This document shows, piece by piece, positions 25,240 through 34,506 of a DNA stretch of 64,000 bases (within the stretch, counting starts at the first letter, position 1; each line of letters begins with the position of its first letter). The DNA is taken from positions 83,117 through 147,116 of the forward strand of contig JAFXZF010000009.1 of NCBI GenBank assembly GCA_017541365.1, written 5' to 3'. The translations under genes and the position numbers were made by a program. Origin of the DNA: Prevotella sp. GTDB lineage: Bacteria > Bacteroidota > Bacteroidia > Bacteroidales > Bacteroidaceae. The notes below the pieces were generated by a model. It did no database searches and was not told the DNA's origin. It saw nothing but the letters and a program-made list of their open reading frames with translations.

Positions 25240-26157
25240 CTACCTCACTCTCAACACATCGCCAACCTGAGGCATAAAGTCGGGCGACAGGCCGTTTTTC
25301 TTGTACAGTTTATCCAGACGTATGCCATATATCTGCGCTATGTCGTACATGCTCTCGCCAGCCTTCACCACATGAGGCTTATATTTAAATTCCTTAGGTG
25401 CTTTAGATTTCTTTTTTTTCAGATACACTATATCGTCCTCTTCAAGCACATCTTTTTTATTGCGTTCGTTGTAGCGTGCAAGTTTGCGGTAGCCTACGCC
25501 GACCTCTCTGCCTATCAACTTAAAAGTGTCGCCCTTTCTTGCCTTGACATAATAGTTGTCATTGAAATAGTATATCTGGTGTCCTATAGTACCTCTGCCA
25601 CCACCGGAGCTCACATGGTTAGCTATGTATTTGTCATACTTTGTCGCTTTATCATACTGACTGAGGTTGTACAACTCGATGATGCTTATCAACTGATGAG
25701 CATACGTAGGACTCGTAGCATATCCACATACCTTTAGTCCATAAGCCCATGATTTATAGTCAGTTCTCGCGTATGTAAAGAGTGAACTGTAGCGTTTTTT
25801 CTTTAAAAAGAGGCTATGATCCTCATAGCTCTCTCTTGCATGGCGATATACTCTGAAGCACTCATTTGGCGCATCGTCATCACGACGCATTGTGCTGCCC
25901 GCCCAATCGTTGTGACACTTTATACCGAAATGATTGTTTCCCTCTGTAGCCATCGTACTTCTGCCTGCGCCACTCTCAAGCAGTCCCTGTGCCAACGTTA
26001 TTGAAGCAGGTATGTTGTGCTCCAACATCTGCTCTATCGCAAGGTCCTTATACTTGTCGATATATGCTTGATACGCAGAGTTCCACTTCACTTGCGCGCT
26101 CGCGCACGCGATAAAAAAACAGAAGTATGTACACGCAGTTAATACTCTCTTTGTCAT
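25240..26157 (-). CDS. Secreted peptidoglycan glucosaminidase (GH73) with LysM repeats
   Basis: Predicted cell-wall hydrolase of 305 aa. The signal peptide ends near ASAQ. The GH73/FlgJ-type domain (about 22-165) shows ITLAQGLLESGAGRS with the catalytic Glu, GNNHFGIKCH and YRHARESYEDHSLFL. After a linker, the C-terminal part carries LysM modules (YVKARKGDTFKLIGREVGVG and HVVKAGESMYDIAQIYGI). It probably trims septal or sacculus glycan; the exact substrate is inferred from the family. Confidence 0.9.
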   Translation of the reverse strand: MTKRVLTACTYFCFFIACASAQVKWNSAYQAYIDKYKDLAIEQMLEHNIPASITLAQGLLESGAGRSTMATEGNNHFGIKCHNDWAGSTMRRDDDAPNECFRVYRHARESYEDHSLFLKKKRYSSLFTYARTDYKSWAYGLKVCGYATSPTYAHQLISIIELYNLSQYDKATKYDKYIANHVSSGGGRGTIGHQIYYFNDNYYVKARKGDTFKLIGREVGVGYRKLARYNERNKKDVLEEDDIVYLKKKKSKAPKEFKYKPHVVKAGESMYDIAQIYGIRLDKLYKKNGLSPDFMPQVGDVLRVR

Positions 26158-26260
26158 AAGCGTATTCCTTCTCAGAGATTATCAGGGGGCATTACATGCC
26201 TCTCCCCTTAAACAAAACGAGCGACGCTCAATCTATCTGTTGAACATCGCTTTGTCGTAT

Positions 26261-26336
26261 TGGTAGTGGGTACGGGAGTCGAACCCGTGTACCCGGCGTG
26301 AGAGGCCGGTATCCTAGGCCACTAGATGAACCCACC
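26261..26336 (-). tRNA. tRNA-Glu (CUC), copy 1
   Basis: Acceptor GGTGGGT pairs with ACCCACT, discriminator A, and CCA is encoded. Anticodon stem CCGGC/GCCGG with loop CTCTCAC gives CTC. It is in 84-bp tandem with an identical copy. Confidence 0.95.
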
Positions 26337-26344
26337 ATAGATGC

Positions 26345-26420
26345 TGGTAGTGGGTACGGGAGTCGAACCCGTGTACCCGGCGTGAGAGGCCGGTATCCTA
26401 GGCCACTAGATGAACCCACC
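26345..26420 (-). tRNA. tRNA-Glu (CUC), copy 2
   Basis: Identical to the copy at 26261-26336, 8 bp away, also with an encoded CCA. The pair looks like a recent tandem duplication. Confidence 0.95.
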
Positions 26421-26435
26421 AGCATGAAACAAGTG

Positions 26436-26522
26436 CGGAAGGTGGGGGATTCGAACCCCCGGTACGGTAACCCGTACGTCAGTTTAGCAAACTGGTGGTT
26501 TCAGCCACTCACCCAACCTTCC
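26436..26522 (-). tRNA. tRNA-Ser (GCU)
   Basis: Acceptor GGAAGGT pairs with ACCTTCC, discriminator G. Loop TTGCTAA within CCAGT/ACTGA-type stem gives GCT. It has the long variable arm of tRNA-Ser and is the first gene of the three-tRNA cluster. Confidence 0.96.
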
Positions 26523-26587
26523 ATAAGGTGCTGCCACTTGCAGCTTTTCCTATACCAAACTGGCACTCGTTTTCAAAAATGCGAGTG

Positions 26588-26619
26588 CAAAGGTAATATA
26601 AAAAATCCATTCCACCAAA
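26588..26619 (-). promoter_or_regulatory. Promoter of the Ser-Glu-Glu tRNA cluster
   Basis: On the minus strand TTTG (26619-26616), a 20-bp spacer and TACCTTTG (26595-26588), 66 bp before tRNA-Ser. The match to the Bacteroidetes consensus is complete. Confidence 0.8.
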
Positions 26620-26671
26620 TTTTTGCCCGTTTTTTATTTCTTTGCCACCATAAATGACATATTTCTCGTCA

Positions 26672-28273
26672 TTATGCTTCCACATAATCTGCCACCATAT
26701 CGGCAACTCTCTCACCATCGACAGCTGCTGACACTATGCCACCAGCATATCCTGCACCTTCGCCTGCGGGAAACAATCCAGATAAAGTGACGTGCTGCAA
26801 GGTGAATGCATCACGCAGTATTCTAACTGGTGCCGATGTTCTTGTTTCTACACCTATCATCATAGCATCGTTGGTTAGGAACCCTCTACGCTGTTTCCCA
26901 AAAAGATCAAAGCCCTTCTGCAACCTTGACACTATACCCCGAGGCATCCAGAAATGCAATGGCGATGCCACCACACCTGGCGTATAACTGGTCTGTGGCA
27001 GGTCATAGCTCAGTCGTCCGTTTATGAAGTCACACATGCGCTGTGCCGGTGCCATCTGTCCCTTTCCACCACTTTGCAGTGCCTGTTGCCAGCACATCCT
27101 TTCCAGTTTTTCTTGAAAGTGCATCACCGCCAATGCTCCTCCTTTTTGTTCTGACTCTTCTATCATCACCTTTAGGTCGGCATCGCCGAGAACGTCTTCT
27201 GGTCTGATTTCTACCACCATGCCCGAATTGCTCCACCTGCCTCCACGATTGCTTGGCGACATACCGTTGACCACAATCTGCTCACTGCCAGTAGCAGCAG
27301 GCACAACGAATCCTCCTGGGCACATACAGAAAGAATATACTCCCCTACCCTCTACCTGAGTGACAAAAGAATACTCAGCGGCAGGCAGGTATTGCCCTCT
27401 GCCTTTTTTGTTGTGATATTGTATTTGATCTATGAGTTGTGCAGGATGCTCCAGACGCACTCCGACAGCAATACCTTTAGGCTCTATCGGGATGCCAGCC
27501 TCAGCAAGATATCTATACACATCACGCGCTGAGTGACCAGTAGCAAGTATTACGGGTCCACAAAATTCAAGTTCCCCAGCTCTCACTCCCACAACTTTAT
27601 CCCTATCTATAATAAGGCTCGTCATCTTGGTCTGAAAGTGCACTTCACCACCACTCTTGATTATCTGATTACGCATAGCCTCGATTACGGCAGGCAGTTT
27701 GTCGGTACCAATATGTGGGTGAGCATCAACGAGAATGCTTGTTGAAGCTCCAAACTGACAGAATACGTTAAGAATTTTATCCACGCTGCCACGTTTCTTG
27801 CTTCTCGTGTACAATTTTCCATCAGAGTAGGCTCCGGCCCCTCCCTCTCCGAAACTGTAGTTTGACTCGCTGTCAACTCGCTGCTGTGATTTTATCATAG
27901 CGAGGTCACGCTTACGTTCGCGCACATTCTTACCACGCTCGATGACGACAGGTTTTATACCATGCTCAATGAGACGCAGAGCAGCAAACAGTCCACATGG
28001 TCCCTCGCCAACGACGACAACAGTTTTCGCATGCGACACATTGGGATACTCAGTGTAGGTAAATTCCTTATCCTGAGGAATTTCATTGACATACACCCTA
28101 AGAGTAAGATTCACCATAACCTGTCGCTGACGCGCATCAACACTCTTTTTCAGTACCCTCACATGCGTGATGGTACGTTTGTCTATCGCAAGTTCTCTGC
28201 TGACATACTCCTTTATATTTTGCTCGGTATATGCCACTTGCGGCAATACCCTGACCTGCAATTCTTTTATCAT
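26672..28273 (-). CDS. FAD-dependent oxidoreductase (COG2509 family)
   Basis: Cytoplasmic flavoprotein of 533 aa with unknown substrate. After an N-terminal alpha/beta region (about 1-85), the dinucleotide-binding motif is VVVVGEGPCGLFAALRLIE, followed by IERGKNVRERKRD and the family block NYSFGEGGAGAYSDGKLYTR. The C-terminus has PAGEGAGYAGGIVSAAVDG, the second FAD contact. Related proteins are annotated only as FAD-dependent dehydrogenases. It lies past the pgk terminator, so it may have its own promoter, although I saw none with a full consensus. Confidence 0.85.
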   Translation of the reverse strand: MIKELQVRVLPQVAYTEQNIKEYVSRELAIDKRTITHVRVLKKSVDARQRQVMVNLTLRVYVNEIPQDKEFTYTEYPNVSHAKTVVVVGEGPCGLFAALRLIEHGIKPVVIERGKNVRERKRDLAMIKSQQRVDSESNYSFGEGGAGAYSDGKLYTRSKKRGSVDKILNVFCQFGASTSILVDAHPHIGTDKLPAVIEAMRNQIIKSGGEVHFQTKMTSLIIDRDKVVGVRAGELEFCGPVILATGHSARDVYRYLAEAGIPIEPKGIAVGVRLEHPAQLIDQIQYHNKKGRGQYLPAAEYSFVTQVEGRGVYSFCMCPGGFVVPAATGSEQIVVNGMSPSNRGGRWSNSGMVVEIRPEDVLGDADLKVMIEESEQKGGALAVMHFQEKLERMCWQQALQSGGKGQMAPAQRMCDFINGRLSYDLPQTSYTPGVVASPLHFWMPRGIVSRLQKGFDLFGKQRRGFLTNDAMMIGVETRTSAPVRILRDAFTLQHVTLSGLFPAGEGAGYAGGIVSAAVDGERVADMVADYVEA

Positions 28274-28282
28274 TGTAACTGC

Positions 28283-28312
28283 AAAAAAGGATGTGCTGGT
28301 TGTAGCACATCC
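28283..28312 (-). terminator. Intrinsic terminator after the pgk genes
   Basis: On the minus strand GGATGTGCT, a 6-nt loop and AGCACATCC are followed by six T. It lies 27 bp past the stop of the downstream pgk copy. Confidence 0.9.
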
Positions 28313-28338
28313 CCTTGATGTTTATATCGACACAAACT

Positions 28339-29586
28339 TTACTCGCCGAGAACAGCAGCAACCCCTGGGAGCGTCTTGCCCTCGATAGCCTCGAGCAGAG
28401 CACCACCACCAGTAGAGATGTAAGAAACCTTATCAGCGAGACCGAACTTGTTAACGCATGCTACTGAGTCGCCACCACCGATGAGGGAGAATGCGCCTTC
28501 AGCTGTTGCCTTTGCGACAGCATCGCCGATGGCACGTGAACCAGCACAGAAGTTGTCAAACTCGAAGACACCTGCTGGACCATTCCACAATATGGTCTTA
28601 GCACCGTCGAGTGCCCTAGCGAATAGCTCGCGTGACTTAGGCCCCGCATCCATGCCTTCAACGTCGTCAGGGATGTTGGTAACTGGCACTATGGTCTGGT
28701 TAGCTTCGTTAGAGAAGTCGTCACCTGTGACGCAGTCAACTGGCAGAACGAGTTCTACGCCGTTCTCCTTAGCCATCTTCTCTACGTTGAGAGCTACGTC
28801 GAGTTTGTCGAGCTCTACGATAGACTTACCTATGTTGCCACCGTGAGCCTTAGAGAAGGTGTAGGTCATACCGCCACAGAGGATGAGTTTGTCAACCTTG
28901 CCGAGGAGGTTTTCTATGATACCTATCTTAGATGATACCTTTGAACCACCCATAATGGCTACGAATGGGCGCTTGATGTTAGAGAGTACATTGTCAACAG
29001 CTGCTACTTCCTTCTCCATAAGGAGACCGAGCATCTTGTTGTCAGCATCGAAATAGTCAGCGATAACGGCTGTTGAAGCATGCTTGCGGTGAGCTGTGCC
29101 GAAGGCGTCCATCACCCAGCAGTCAGCATAGGAAGCGAGTTTCTTGGCAAACTCCTTCTGTGATGTCTTCATAGCCTTCTTTGCTTCATCGTATGCAGGA
29201 TCCTCCTTGTCGATACCTACTGGCTTACCTTCTTCCTCTGCGTAGAAGCGGAGGTTTTCGAGCATGAGCACCTCGCCTGGCTTGAGGGCTGCTGCCTGTG
29301 CATCAGCCTTCTGACAATCGTCGCAGAACTGCACTGGTGTACCGAGAGCCTGAGAAACGGCGTCAACGATCTGGCCGAGTGACATCTCTGGTTTTACCTT
29401 GCCCTTTGGCTTACCCATGTGAGACATGATTATCAACGAGCCACCCTTCTCGAGGATGAGCTTGAGTGTTGGCAGGGCACCACGGATACGGGTATCGTCG
29501 GTTATCTTGCCGTCCTGAAGAGGCACATTGAAGTCAACACGTACGATTGCTTTCTTGCCTGCAAAATTGTAATCTGAAATCTTCAT
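28339..29586 (-). CDS. pgk: Phosphoglycerate kinase, downstream paralog
   Basis: Glycolytic enzyme transferring phosphate between 1,3-bisphosphoglycerate and ADP. At 415 aa it is complete: substrate-binding [12 protein letters not shown] and SHMGKPKG, the hinge region [28 protein letters not shown] and the nucleotide-binding [14 protein letters not shown] set the start at the ATG 29586 (MKISDYNF); an open extension to 29658 encodes a non-conserved stretch. It lies 47 bp after a second full-length pgk on the same strand, resembling it over the whole length. Confidence 0.95.
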   Translation of the reverse strand: MKISDYNFAGKKAIVRVDFNVPLQDGKITDDTRIRGALPTLKLILEKGGSLIIMSHMGKPKGKVKPEMSLGQIVDAVSQALGTPVQFCDDCQKADAQAAALKPGEVLMLENLRFYAEEEGKPVGIDKEDPAYDEAKKAMKTSQKEFAKKLASYADCWVMDAFGTAHRKHASTAVIADYFDADNKMLGLLMEKEVAAVDNVLSNIKRPFVAIMGGSKVSSKIGIIENLLGKVDKLILCGGMTYTFSKAHGGNIGKSIVELDKLDVALNVEKMAKENGVELVLPVDCVTGDDFSNEANQTIVPVTNIPDDVEGMDAGPKSRELFARALDGAKTILWNGPAGVFEFDNFCAGSRAIGDAVAKATAEGAFSLIGGGDSVACVNKFGLADKVSYISTGGGALLEAIEGKTLPGVAAVLGE

Positions 29587-29633
29587 CTTGTGATATTTAG
29601 AGATTAAAAAATCTAGTCTGTTGTCTTGAGAAT

Positions 29634-30926
29634 TTAAATGACTTGAAGTTGGGGACATTTTTCTTCCAACACTGCTGCTACACCAGGGAGTATCTTTCCC
29701 TCGATAGCTTCGAGTAGTGCACCACCACCAGTGGATATGTAGCTTACCTGCTCAGACATGCCGAACTTGTTGATACATGCGACAGAATCGCCACCGCCAA
29801 CAAGCGAGAAGGCACCATGCTTGGTTGCTTTGGCAATAGCTTTGGCGATAGCACGTGAGCCTTTGGCGAAGTTATTAAACTCGAATACGCCTGCAGGTCC
29901 ATTCCACAGAATGGTCTTGGCTCCTGAAATAGCATCGGCGAACTGCTTCTGACTCTCAGGACCTGCGTCGAGTCCCATATATCCATCAGGCACGTCATTG
30001 GCTGGACATATCACCGTCTTACACTTATTGTCGAAGGCATTACCTGCTACGCAGTCGGTACCGAGAACGAGATTCACGCCTTTTTCCTTTGCCAACTCTA
30101 TGATTGAGAGAGCCAAGTCAAGTTTGTCATCCTCGCAAAGGGAATTACCTACCTTGCCTCCCATCGCTTTGGCAAACGTGAATGTCATACCTCCGCAGAG
30201 GACAAGATTGTCAACCTTATCCATAAGATTTTCGATGACACCAATCTTTGTTGACACCTTGGAACCACCCATGATAGCTGTGAAAGGATGCTTAATATCA
30301 TCGAGGATTTTCTCCACAGCCCTCACTTCCTTCTCCATGAGGAAACCGAGCATCTTATTATCGGTATCAAAATAGTCTGCTATCAGCGCAGTGGATGCAT
30401 GTTTGCGGTGAGCGGTTCCGAAGGCATCGTTCACATAGCAGTCTGCGTATGATGCCAACGTCTTTGCCAATCGCTTCTGACGTTTTTTGAGGTCTATTAC
30501 AGCCTCATCGTATTCTGGCGTACCTTTTTGCAGTTTTGGTAGGTTTGCATCGCCTGACACTTTGCCTTCTTCCTCTGCATAGAAGCGGAGGTTTTCAAGC
30601 ATGAGCACCTCTCCTGGCTGTAGTGCAGCTACGTCAGCAGCAGCACGTGCACAATCAGAGCAGAAAAGCACATTCCTACCAAGACGATTGGATACCACTT
30701 CCCTTATTTGTGACAGCGACTGACGGGCACGAACCTGTCCCTTTGGCTTACCCATGTGGGACATGATGATAAGCGCTCCACCATTGTCGAGTATATATTT
30801 GAGTGTAGGCATGGCACCACGAATACGGGTAGTATCCGTAATCTTGCCATTTTCGTCGAGTGGCACGTTGAAGTCCACACGCACTATAGCCTTCTTTCCT
30901 TCAAAATCATAATCATGAATGTTCAT
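29634..30926 (-). CDS. pgk: Phosphoglycerate kinase, upstream paralog
   Basis: Second complete phosphoglycerate kinase, 430 aa, upstream in the transcript. It retains [21 protein letters not shown], the hinge [28 protein letters not shown] and [13 protein letters not shown]. Compared with the downstream copy it has a longer loop after EEEGKVSG (about 12 extra residues) and a short extra C-terminal tail. Nothing in the active-site motifs suggests loss of function. A -7 box TACTTTTG lies 45 bp upstream. Confidence 0.94.
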   Translation of the reverse strand: MNIHDYDFEGKKAIVRVDFNVPLDENGKITDTTRIRGAMPTLKYILDNGGALIIMSHMGKPKGQVRARQSLSQIREVVSNRLGRNVLFCSDCARAAADVAALQPGEVLMLENLRFYAEEEGKVSGDANLPKLQKGTPEYDEAVIDLKKRQKRLAKTLASYADCYVNDAFGTAHRKHASTALIADYFDTDNKMLGFLMEKEVRAVEKILDDIKHPFTAIMGGSKVSTKIGVIENLMDKVDNLVLCGGMTFTFAKAMGGKVGNSLCEDDKLDLALSIIELAKEKGVNLVLGTDCVAGNAFDNKCKTVICPANDVPDGYMGLDAGPESQKQFADAISGAKTILWNGPAGVFEFNNFAKGSRAIAKAIAKATKHGAFSLVGGGDSVACINKFGMSEQVSYISTGGGALLEAIEGKILPGVAAVLEEKCPQLQVI

Positions 30927-30970
30927 CTTTTTACCTTTATTTAATTATGCTCCATTATTCTGAACGAATG

Positions 30971-30999
30971 CAAAAGTACTATTTTTTTTGCACATACAA
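30971..30999 (-). promoter_or_regulatory. Probable promoter of the tandem pgk genes
   Basis: On the minus strand TTG (30999-30997), an 18-bp spacer and TACTTTTG (30978-30971). The spacing is a little short of the usual 19-21. Confidence 0.5.
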
Positions 31000-31019
31000 T
31001 CACTTTTTCTATTATTTTA

Positions 31020-31050
31020 TTGCATAAATTGACAAAAATCAGTACTTTTG
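31020..31050 (+). promoter_or_regulatory. Promoter of the kdsC operon
   Basis: TTG (31020-31022), a 20-bp spacer and TACTTTTG (31043-31050), about 19 bp before the kdsC ATG. It is divergent from the pgk promoter in the same 142-bp gap. Confidence 0.6.
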
Positions 31051-31068
31051 CACATAAAATGTTACAAT

Positions 31069-31587
31069 ATGATAAATTACGATCTAAAAGCGATAAGGGC
31101 AATCGTATTTGATGTGGACGGCGTACTATCGACCAACACCATACAGATGGGTCCTAATGGTATGCCTGTACGCACAGTGAACATAAAGGATGGCTACGCC
31201 ATTCAACTGGCCATAAAAATGGGGCTGAAGCTCGCCATCATATCAGGGGGCACGGACAAAGGCGTTGAGGAGCGCTACCACAAGTTGGGCATGAAGGATG
31301 TATTCATGTCGTGCTCAACCAAGATAGATGTGTACAAAAAATACTTGGCTGACAACAATCTGACTGCGAAGGAGGTGATATACATGGGTGACGACATACC
31401 TGATTACGAGGTAATGCAAATGGCGGGTTGCCCCTGTTGCCCTGTTGATGCATGCAACGACATAAAGGAAATATCAATTTATATAAGCCCCTGCGAGGGA
31501 GGAATGGGATGCGCTCGCGATATAATAGAACAGGTACTTCGTGCTCAGGGTCACTGGCTGTCCTCAGCCAAAGCTTTTGGTTGGTAA
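31069..31587 (+). CDS. kdsC: 3-deoxy-D-manno-octulosonate 8-phosphate phosphatase KdsC
   Basis: HAD phosphatase that removes phosphate from Kdo-8-P for lipopolysaccharide core synthesis. The 172-aa protein has the HAD motif I in VFDVDGVLSTN, followed by IKDGYAIQLAIKMG, motif II in AIISGG and motif III/IV in YMGDDIPDYEVM; it ends soon after the GMGCARDIIEQVL element typical of KdsC. There is no cap domain, as expected for this group. I chose the ATG at 31069 because an earlier TTG at 31048 lies in the promoter. It heads a gene run extending to 42408. Confidence 0.93.
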   Translation: MINYDLKAIRAIVFDVDGVLSTNTIQMGPNGMPVRTVNIKDGYAIQLAIKMGLKLAIISGGTDKGVEERYHKLGMKDVFMSCSTKIDVYKKYLADNNLTAKEVIYMGDDIPDYEVMQMAGCPCCPVDACNDIKEISIYISPCEGGMGCARDIIEQVLRAQGHWLSSAKAFGW

Positions 31588-31591
31588 AAGC

Positions 31592-31612
31592 AATCTACAA
31601 TTAACAATTGAC
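31592..31612. repeat. Period-7 repeat running into the thioesterase start
   Basis: Heptads AATCTAC, AATTAAC and AATTGAC. The TTG start of the thioesterase lies inside the third heptad. Confidence 0.7.
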
Positions 31613-32003
31613 TTACATTCACGAACATAAGGACATAGTAAGAGACTATGAGTGCGACATTCAGGGCATAGTGAACAATGCTAACTACCAGCACTATCTG
31701 GAGCACGCCCGCCACCAGTTTCTGCGCTCTAAGAACGTGAGTTTTGCCGAACTGCACGAGGGAGGCATAGACTGCGTGGTAGCACGCATAGACATGCGTT
31801 TCAAGGTACCACTGAAGGGAATGGACGAATACGTGGTGCGCACACGATTGGAAAAGGAGGGGCTGCGCTACAACTTCTATCAGGATATATATCGCCTGAA
31901 TGACGAGAAACTGTGCCTGAAGGGCAAGGTGGAGGTAGTGTGCCTGATAAACGGTAGACTGGGCGATAGCGAAGAATTATACGAGATACTATGCAAGAAC
32001 TGA
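31608..32003 (+). CDS. YbgC/FadM-like acyl-CoA thioesterase (4HBT hotdog fold)
   Basis: Small hotdog-fold protein of 131 aa. The catalytic block is VRDYECDIQGIVNNANYQHYLEHAR in outline: DIQGIVNNANY (Asp and neighbouring residues) then EHARHQFL. It probably hydrolyses acyl-CoA or acyl-ACP thioesters; the substrate is not predictable. No ATG is available at the N-terminus; the TTG at 31608 gives the family start xTYIHEH. It overlaps the next gene by 13 bp, so the two are translationally coupled. Confidence 0.85.
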   Translation: MTYIHEHKDIVRDYECDIQGIVNNANYQHYLEHARHQFLRSKNVSFAELHEGGIDCVVARIDMRFKVPLKGMDEYVVRTRLEKEGLRYNFYQDIYRLNDEKLCLKGKVEVVCLINGRLGDSEELYEILCKN

Positions 32004-33562
32004 AGAATCTATACACAGAGTGGCACGGCTCGGAACCTGCTGCGATGGAGAAACTGCCTGGTGCTGGCAGCAACCGTGAATACTACCGCCTGACTGACGA
32101 AAATGGCAATAGTGTAATAGGCTGCATAGGGACCTCAAAAGAGGAGAACCATGCCTTCCTAACCATAGCAAAGCATTTTGCCAAGCGCAAGTTACCTGTG
32201 CCACGAGTACTGGCGCAGTCGGACGACGAGATGCGCTACCTGCAACAGGACTTGGGTGCGCAGTCGCTGTTTGATGCCATCAAGGGAGGACGTGATGCTG
32301 GAGGACGCTATACGCTGAAAGAGAAGGAACTGCTCAGAAAGACCATCTGCGAGCTGCCTAACATACAGGTACGTGGAGCAAGGGGACTGGACTTCTCTGT
32401 TTGCTACCCACAGCCGGAGTTTGACCAAGAAAATGTGCTCTTCGACCTCAACTACTTCAAGTATTGCTTTCTAAAGGCTACAGGCCTCGACTTCCACGAG
32501 ATGAAGCTGGAGGCAAGTTTTAAACTACTGGCTAAAGATTTGACAAACGATAACCTTAACGATAACCATAACGGGAACTGTTTTCTGTATCGAGATTTTC
32601 AGGCGCGCAACGTGATGCTAGTAAAAAATGCCGAGGGTGAAGACGAACCTTTCTTCATAGACTTCCAGGGTGGACGCAAGGGTCCATACTACTATGATGT
32701 AGCTTCTTTTTTGTGGCAGGCATCAGCACGCTACAGCAAATCGCTGAGGCAGGAGCTCATCAAGGACTACTATAAATCCCTCGGCCACTATACTGAGGTC
32801 CCACCCTTCAAGCAGTTTAATGACCGCCTGCAGTTGTTTGTGCTATTCCGTACGCTGCAAGTGCTTGGTGCCTACGGCTTTAGAGGATATTTTGAACGCA
32901 AGGCGCACTTCATACAGAGCATTCCGCCAGCAATACAAAACCTGCGAGAGCTGATCAAGGAGAACAATTTCCCCTACCCTCACCTCATAAATGTGCTGAA
33001 GCGACTTACCGAGTTGCCACAGTATGCCCCCAAACCCATAGAACCTGCAAAGCGTAAGGATGGCTATAAGACGACTGACAACAACCCGTATAACGTCAAC
33101 CCTTCAGACGGTAAAGCTACATACTCAAAGTATGACGGCAAGGGACCTCTCGTAGTGAAAGTGTTCAGTTTCTCTTTCCATAAAGGAATACCTGCCGACA
33201 ACTCTGGCAATGGTGGTGGATATGTGTTCGACTGCAGAAGTACGCACAACCCTGGACGATACGAACCATACAAACAACTGACTGGCATTGATGAGCCGGT
33301 AATACGTTTTTTGGAGGATGATGGAGAGATATTAACTTTCTTAGAATCAGTGTATAAGCTTGCTGACGTTCATGTAACACGCTACCTACAGCGGGGTTTC
33401 ACCAGTCTGATGTTCTGCTTCGGATGCACAGGTGGTCAGCATCGCTCCGTATATTCCGCACAGCACCTGGCTGAGCATATCCATAACAAGTTCGGCGTGG
33501 AGGTGTTGTTGGAGCATCGGGAACTGAAAATAAAACAGCATTTTCAAGCAGTAAAGGTTTGA
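31991..33562 (+). CDS. Aminosugar-kinase-like phosphotransferase fused to a RapZ C-terminal domain
   Basis: Two-domain protein of 523 aa. Residues 1 to about 330 form an aminoglycoside-phosphotransferase-type kinase like AmgK (anomeric MurNAc/GlcNAc kinase): nucleotide-binding GAGSNREYYRL, catalytic YRDFQARNVML and metal-binding IDFQGGRKGPYYYD. Residues about 380-520 match the C-terminal half of the RNase adaptor RapZ: VFSFSFHKGIP, YVFDCRSTHNPGRY and FGCTGGQHRSVYSAQHLAEH. The RapZ N-terminal P-loop domain is absent. In E. coli the RapZ C-terminal domain binds glucosamine-6-phosphate, so the fusion may couple an aminosugar kinase to an aminosugar-phosphate sensor (inference). It overlaps both neighbours. 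Confidence 0.88.
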   Translation: MQELKNLYTEWHGSEPAAMEKLPGAGSNREYYRLTDENGNSVIGCIGTSKEENHAFLTIAKHFAKRKLPVPRVLAQSDDEMRYLQQDLGAQSLFDAIKGGRDAGGRYTLKEKELLRKTICELPNIQVRGARGLDFSVCYPQPEFDQENVLFDLNYFKYCFLKATGLDFHEMKLEASFKLLAKDLTNDNLNDNHNGNCFLYRDFQARNVMLVKNAEGEDEPFFIDFQGGRKGPYYYDVASFLWQASARYSKSLRQELIKDYYKSLGHYTEVPPFKQFNDRLQLFVLFRTLQVLGAYGFRGYFERKAHFIQSIPPAIQNLRELIKENNFPYPHLINVLKRLTELPQYAPKPIEPAKRKDGYKTTDNNPYNVNPSDGKATYSKYDGKGPLVVKVFSFSFHKGIPADNSGNGGGYVFDCRSTHNPGRYEPYKQLTGIDEPVIRFLEDDGEILTFLESVYKLADVHVTRYLQRGFTSLMFCFGCTGGQHRSVYSAQHLAEHIHNKFGVEVLLEHRELKIKQHFQAVKV

Positions 33563-34506
33563 TAGTTAGATCCATAAAAAACTGGTCGTTACCAGTAAGC
33601 ATGACAATTGGTGCTCTCGCTTATCTAGTGGGCAGACTTCTACCATTCTCACCCATCGCAAAGGGCGAGATAATGGAGATTGTCACACTGCTGCAACCCC
33701 TGCTGCTATTTGTGATGCTATACTGTGCTTTCTGCAAAGTAAATCCTCGTGACATGCGTCCTCATTTGTGGCATCTGTGGCTATTACTCACTCAATGCAT
33801 GATATTCGTTTCCGTTTGTTTGATAATGATGTGTATCGATGCCGTCAGTGCACCCTGGCAGGGTTATTTCCTTGAAGGAATGCTACTCTCCATTATCTGT
33901 CCCACAGCAACAGCCTGCGCTGTTATTACACAAAAACTTGGTGGTGACTCATCTACAACCACAACCTACACCCTCTTTATCAATCTCGCCGTTGCCATCA
34001 TCGCTCCACTGATGCTGCCTCTGATAAGCCCGCAAGGGGATCTCACCTTCCTTGCTGCATTTTTCACTATATCAAAAAAGGTATTTCCGCTACTGATTTT
34101 CCCATTGTTGCTCGCTTGGGCCACACGCTATTTCCTGCCCCGACTACACAAGAAGATACTGTCAGTGCGCGACCTTGCCTTCTATCTATGGCTGGTAGCG
34201 CTGGCAATAGCCATAGCCATTACCTGCAGGGCTCTTTGGCATAGCAATGCCACGTCTGATGACGTTTTTGCCATAGCCGCTGCTACACTGATGATGTGTC
34301 TTTTCCAATTTGTCTTTGGCAAATGGGTAGGAGGCAAATATCACCAGACTATAGAAGCTGGGCAGGCAATGGGACAAAAAAACACTATTTTCATGATATG
34401 GTTAGGATATACATATTTAAGTCCGCTCTCGGCTACAGCAGGCGGTTTCTACTCAATATGGCACAATATAGCCAATTCATACCAACTGTACAAAAAAAGA
34501 CGTTGA
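33559..34506 (+). CDS. Bile acid:sodium symporter (BASS)-family transporter
   Basis: Membrane protein of 315 aa with about nine to ten hydrophobic helices. Features shared with the BASS family are LLSIICPTATACAVITQKLGGD in the middle and GQKNTIFMIWLGYTYLSP followed by FYSIWHNIANS near the C-terminus. The name reflects the family; substrates range from bile acids to pantoate and other organic anions and cannot be assigned. The TTG at 33559 overlaps the stop of the fusion gene by 4 bp; an ATG at 33601 is an alternative start that would cut the first 14 residues. Confidence 0.8.
   Translation: MIVRSIKNWSLPVSMTIGALAYLVGRLLPFSPIAKGEIMEIVTLLQPLLLFVMLYCAFCKVNPRDMRPHLWHLWLLLTQCMIFVSVCLIMMCIDAVSAPWQGYFLEGMLLSIICPTATACAVITQKLGGDSSTTTTYTLFINLAVAIIAPLMLPLISPQGDLTFLAAFFTISKKVFPLLIFPLLLAWATRYFLPRLHKKILSVRDLAFYLWLVALAIAIAITCRALWHSNATSDDVFAIAAATLMMCLFQFVFGKWVGGKYHQTIEAGQAMGQKNTIFMIWLGYTYLSPLSATAGGFYSIWHNIANSYQLYKKRR

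Noticed and set aside
26228..26657. Open frames with a duplicated peptide over the second tRNA cluster
   Set aside because: The duplication is the tandem tRNA-Glu pair; no protein is encoded.
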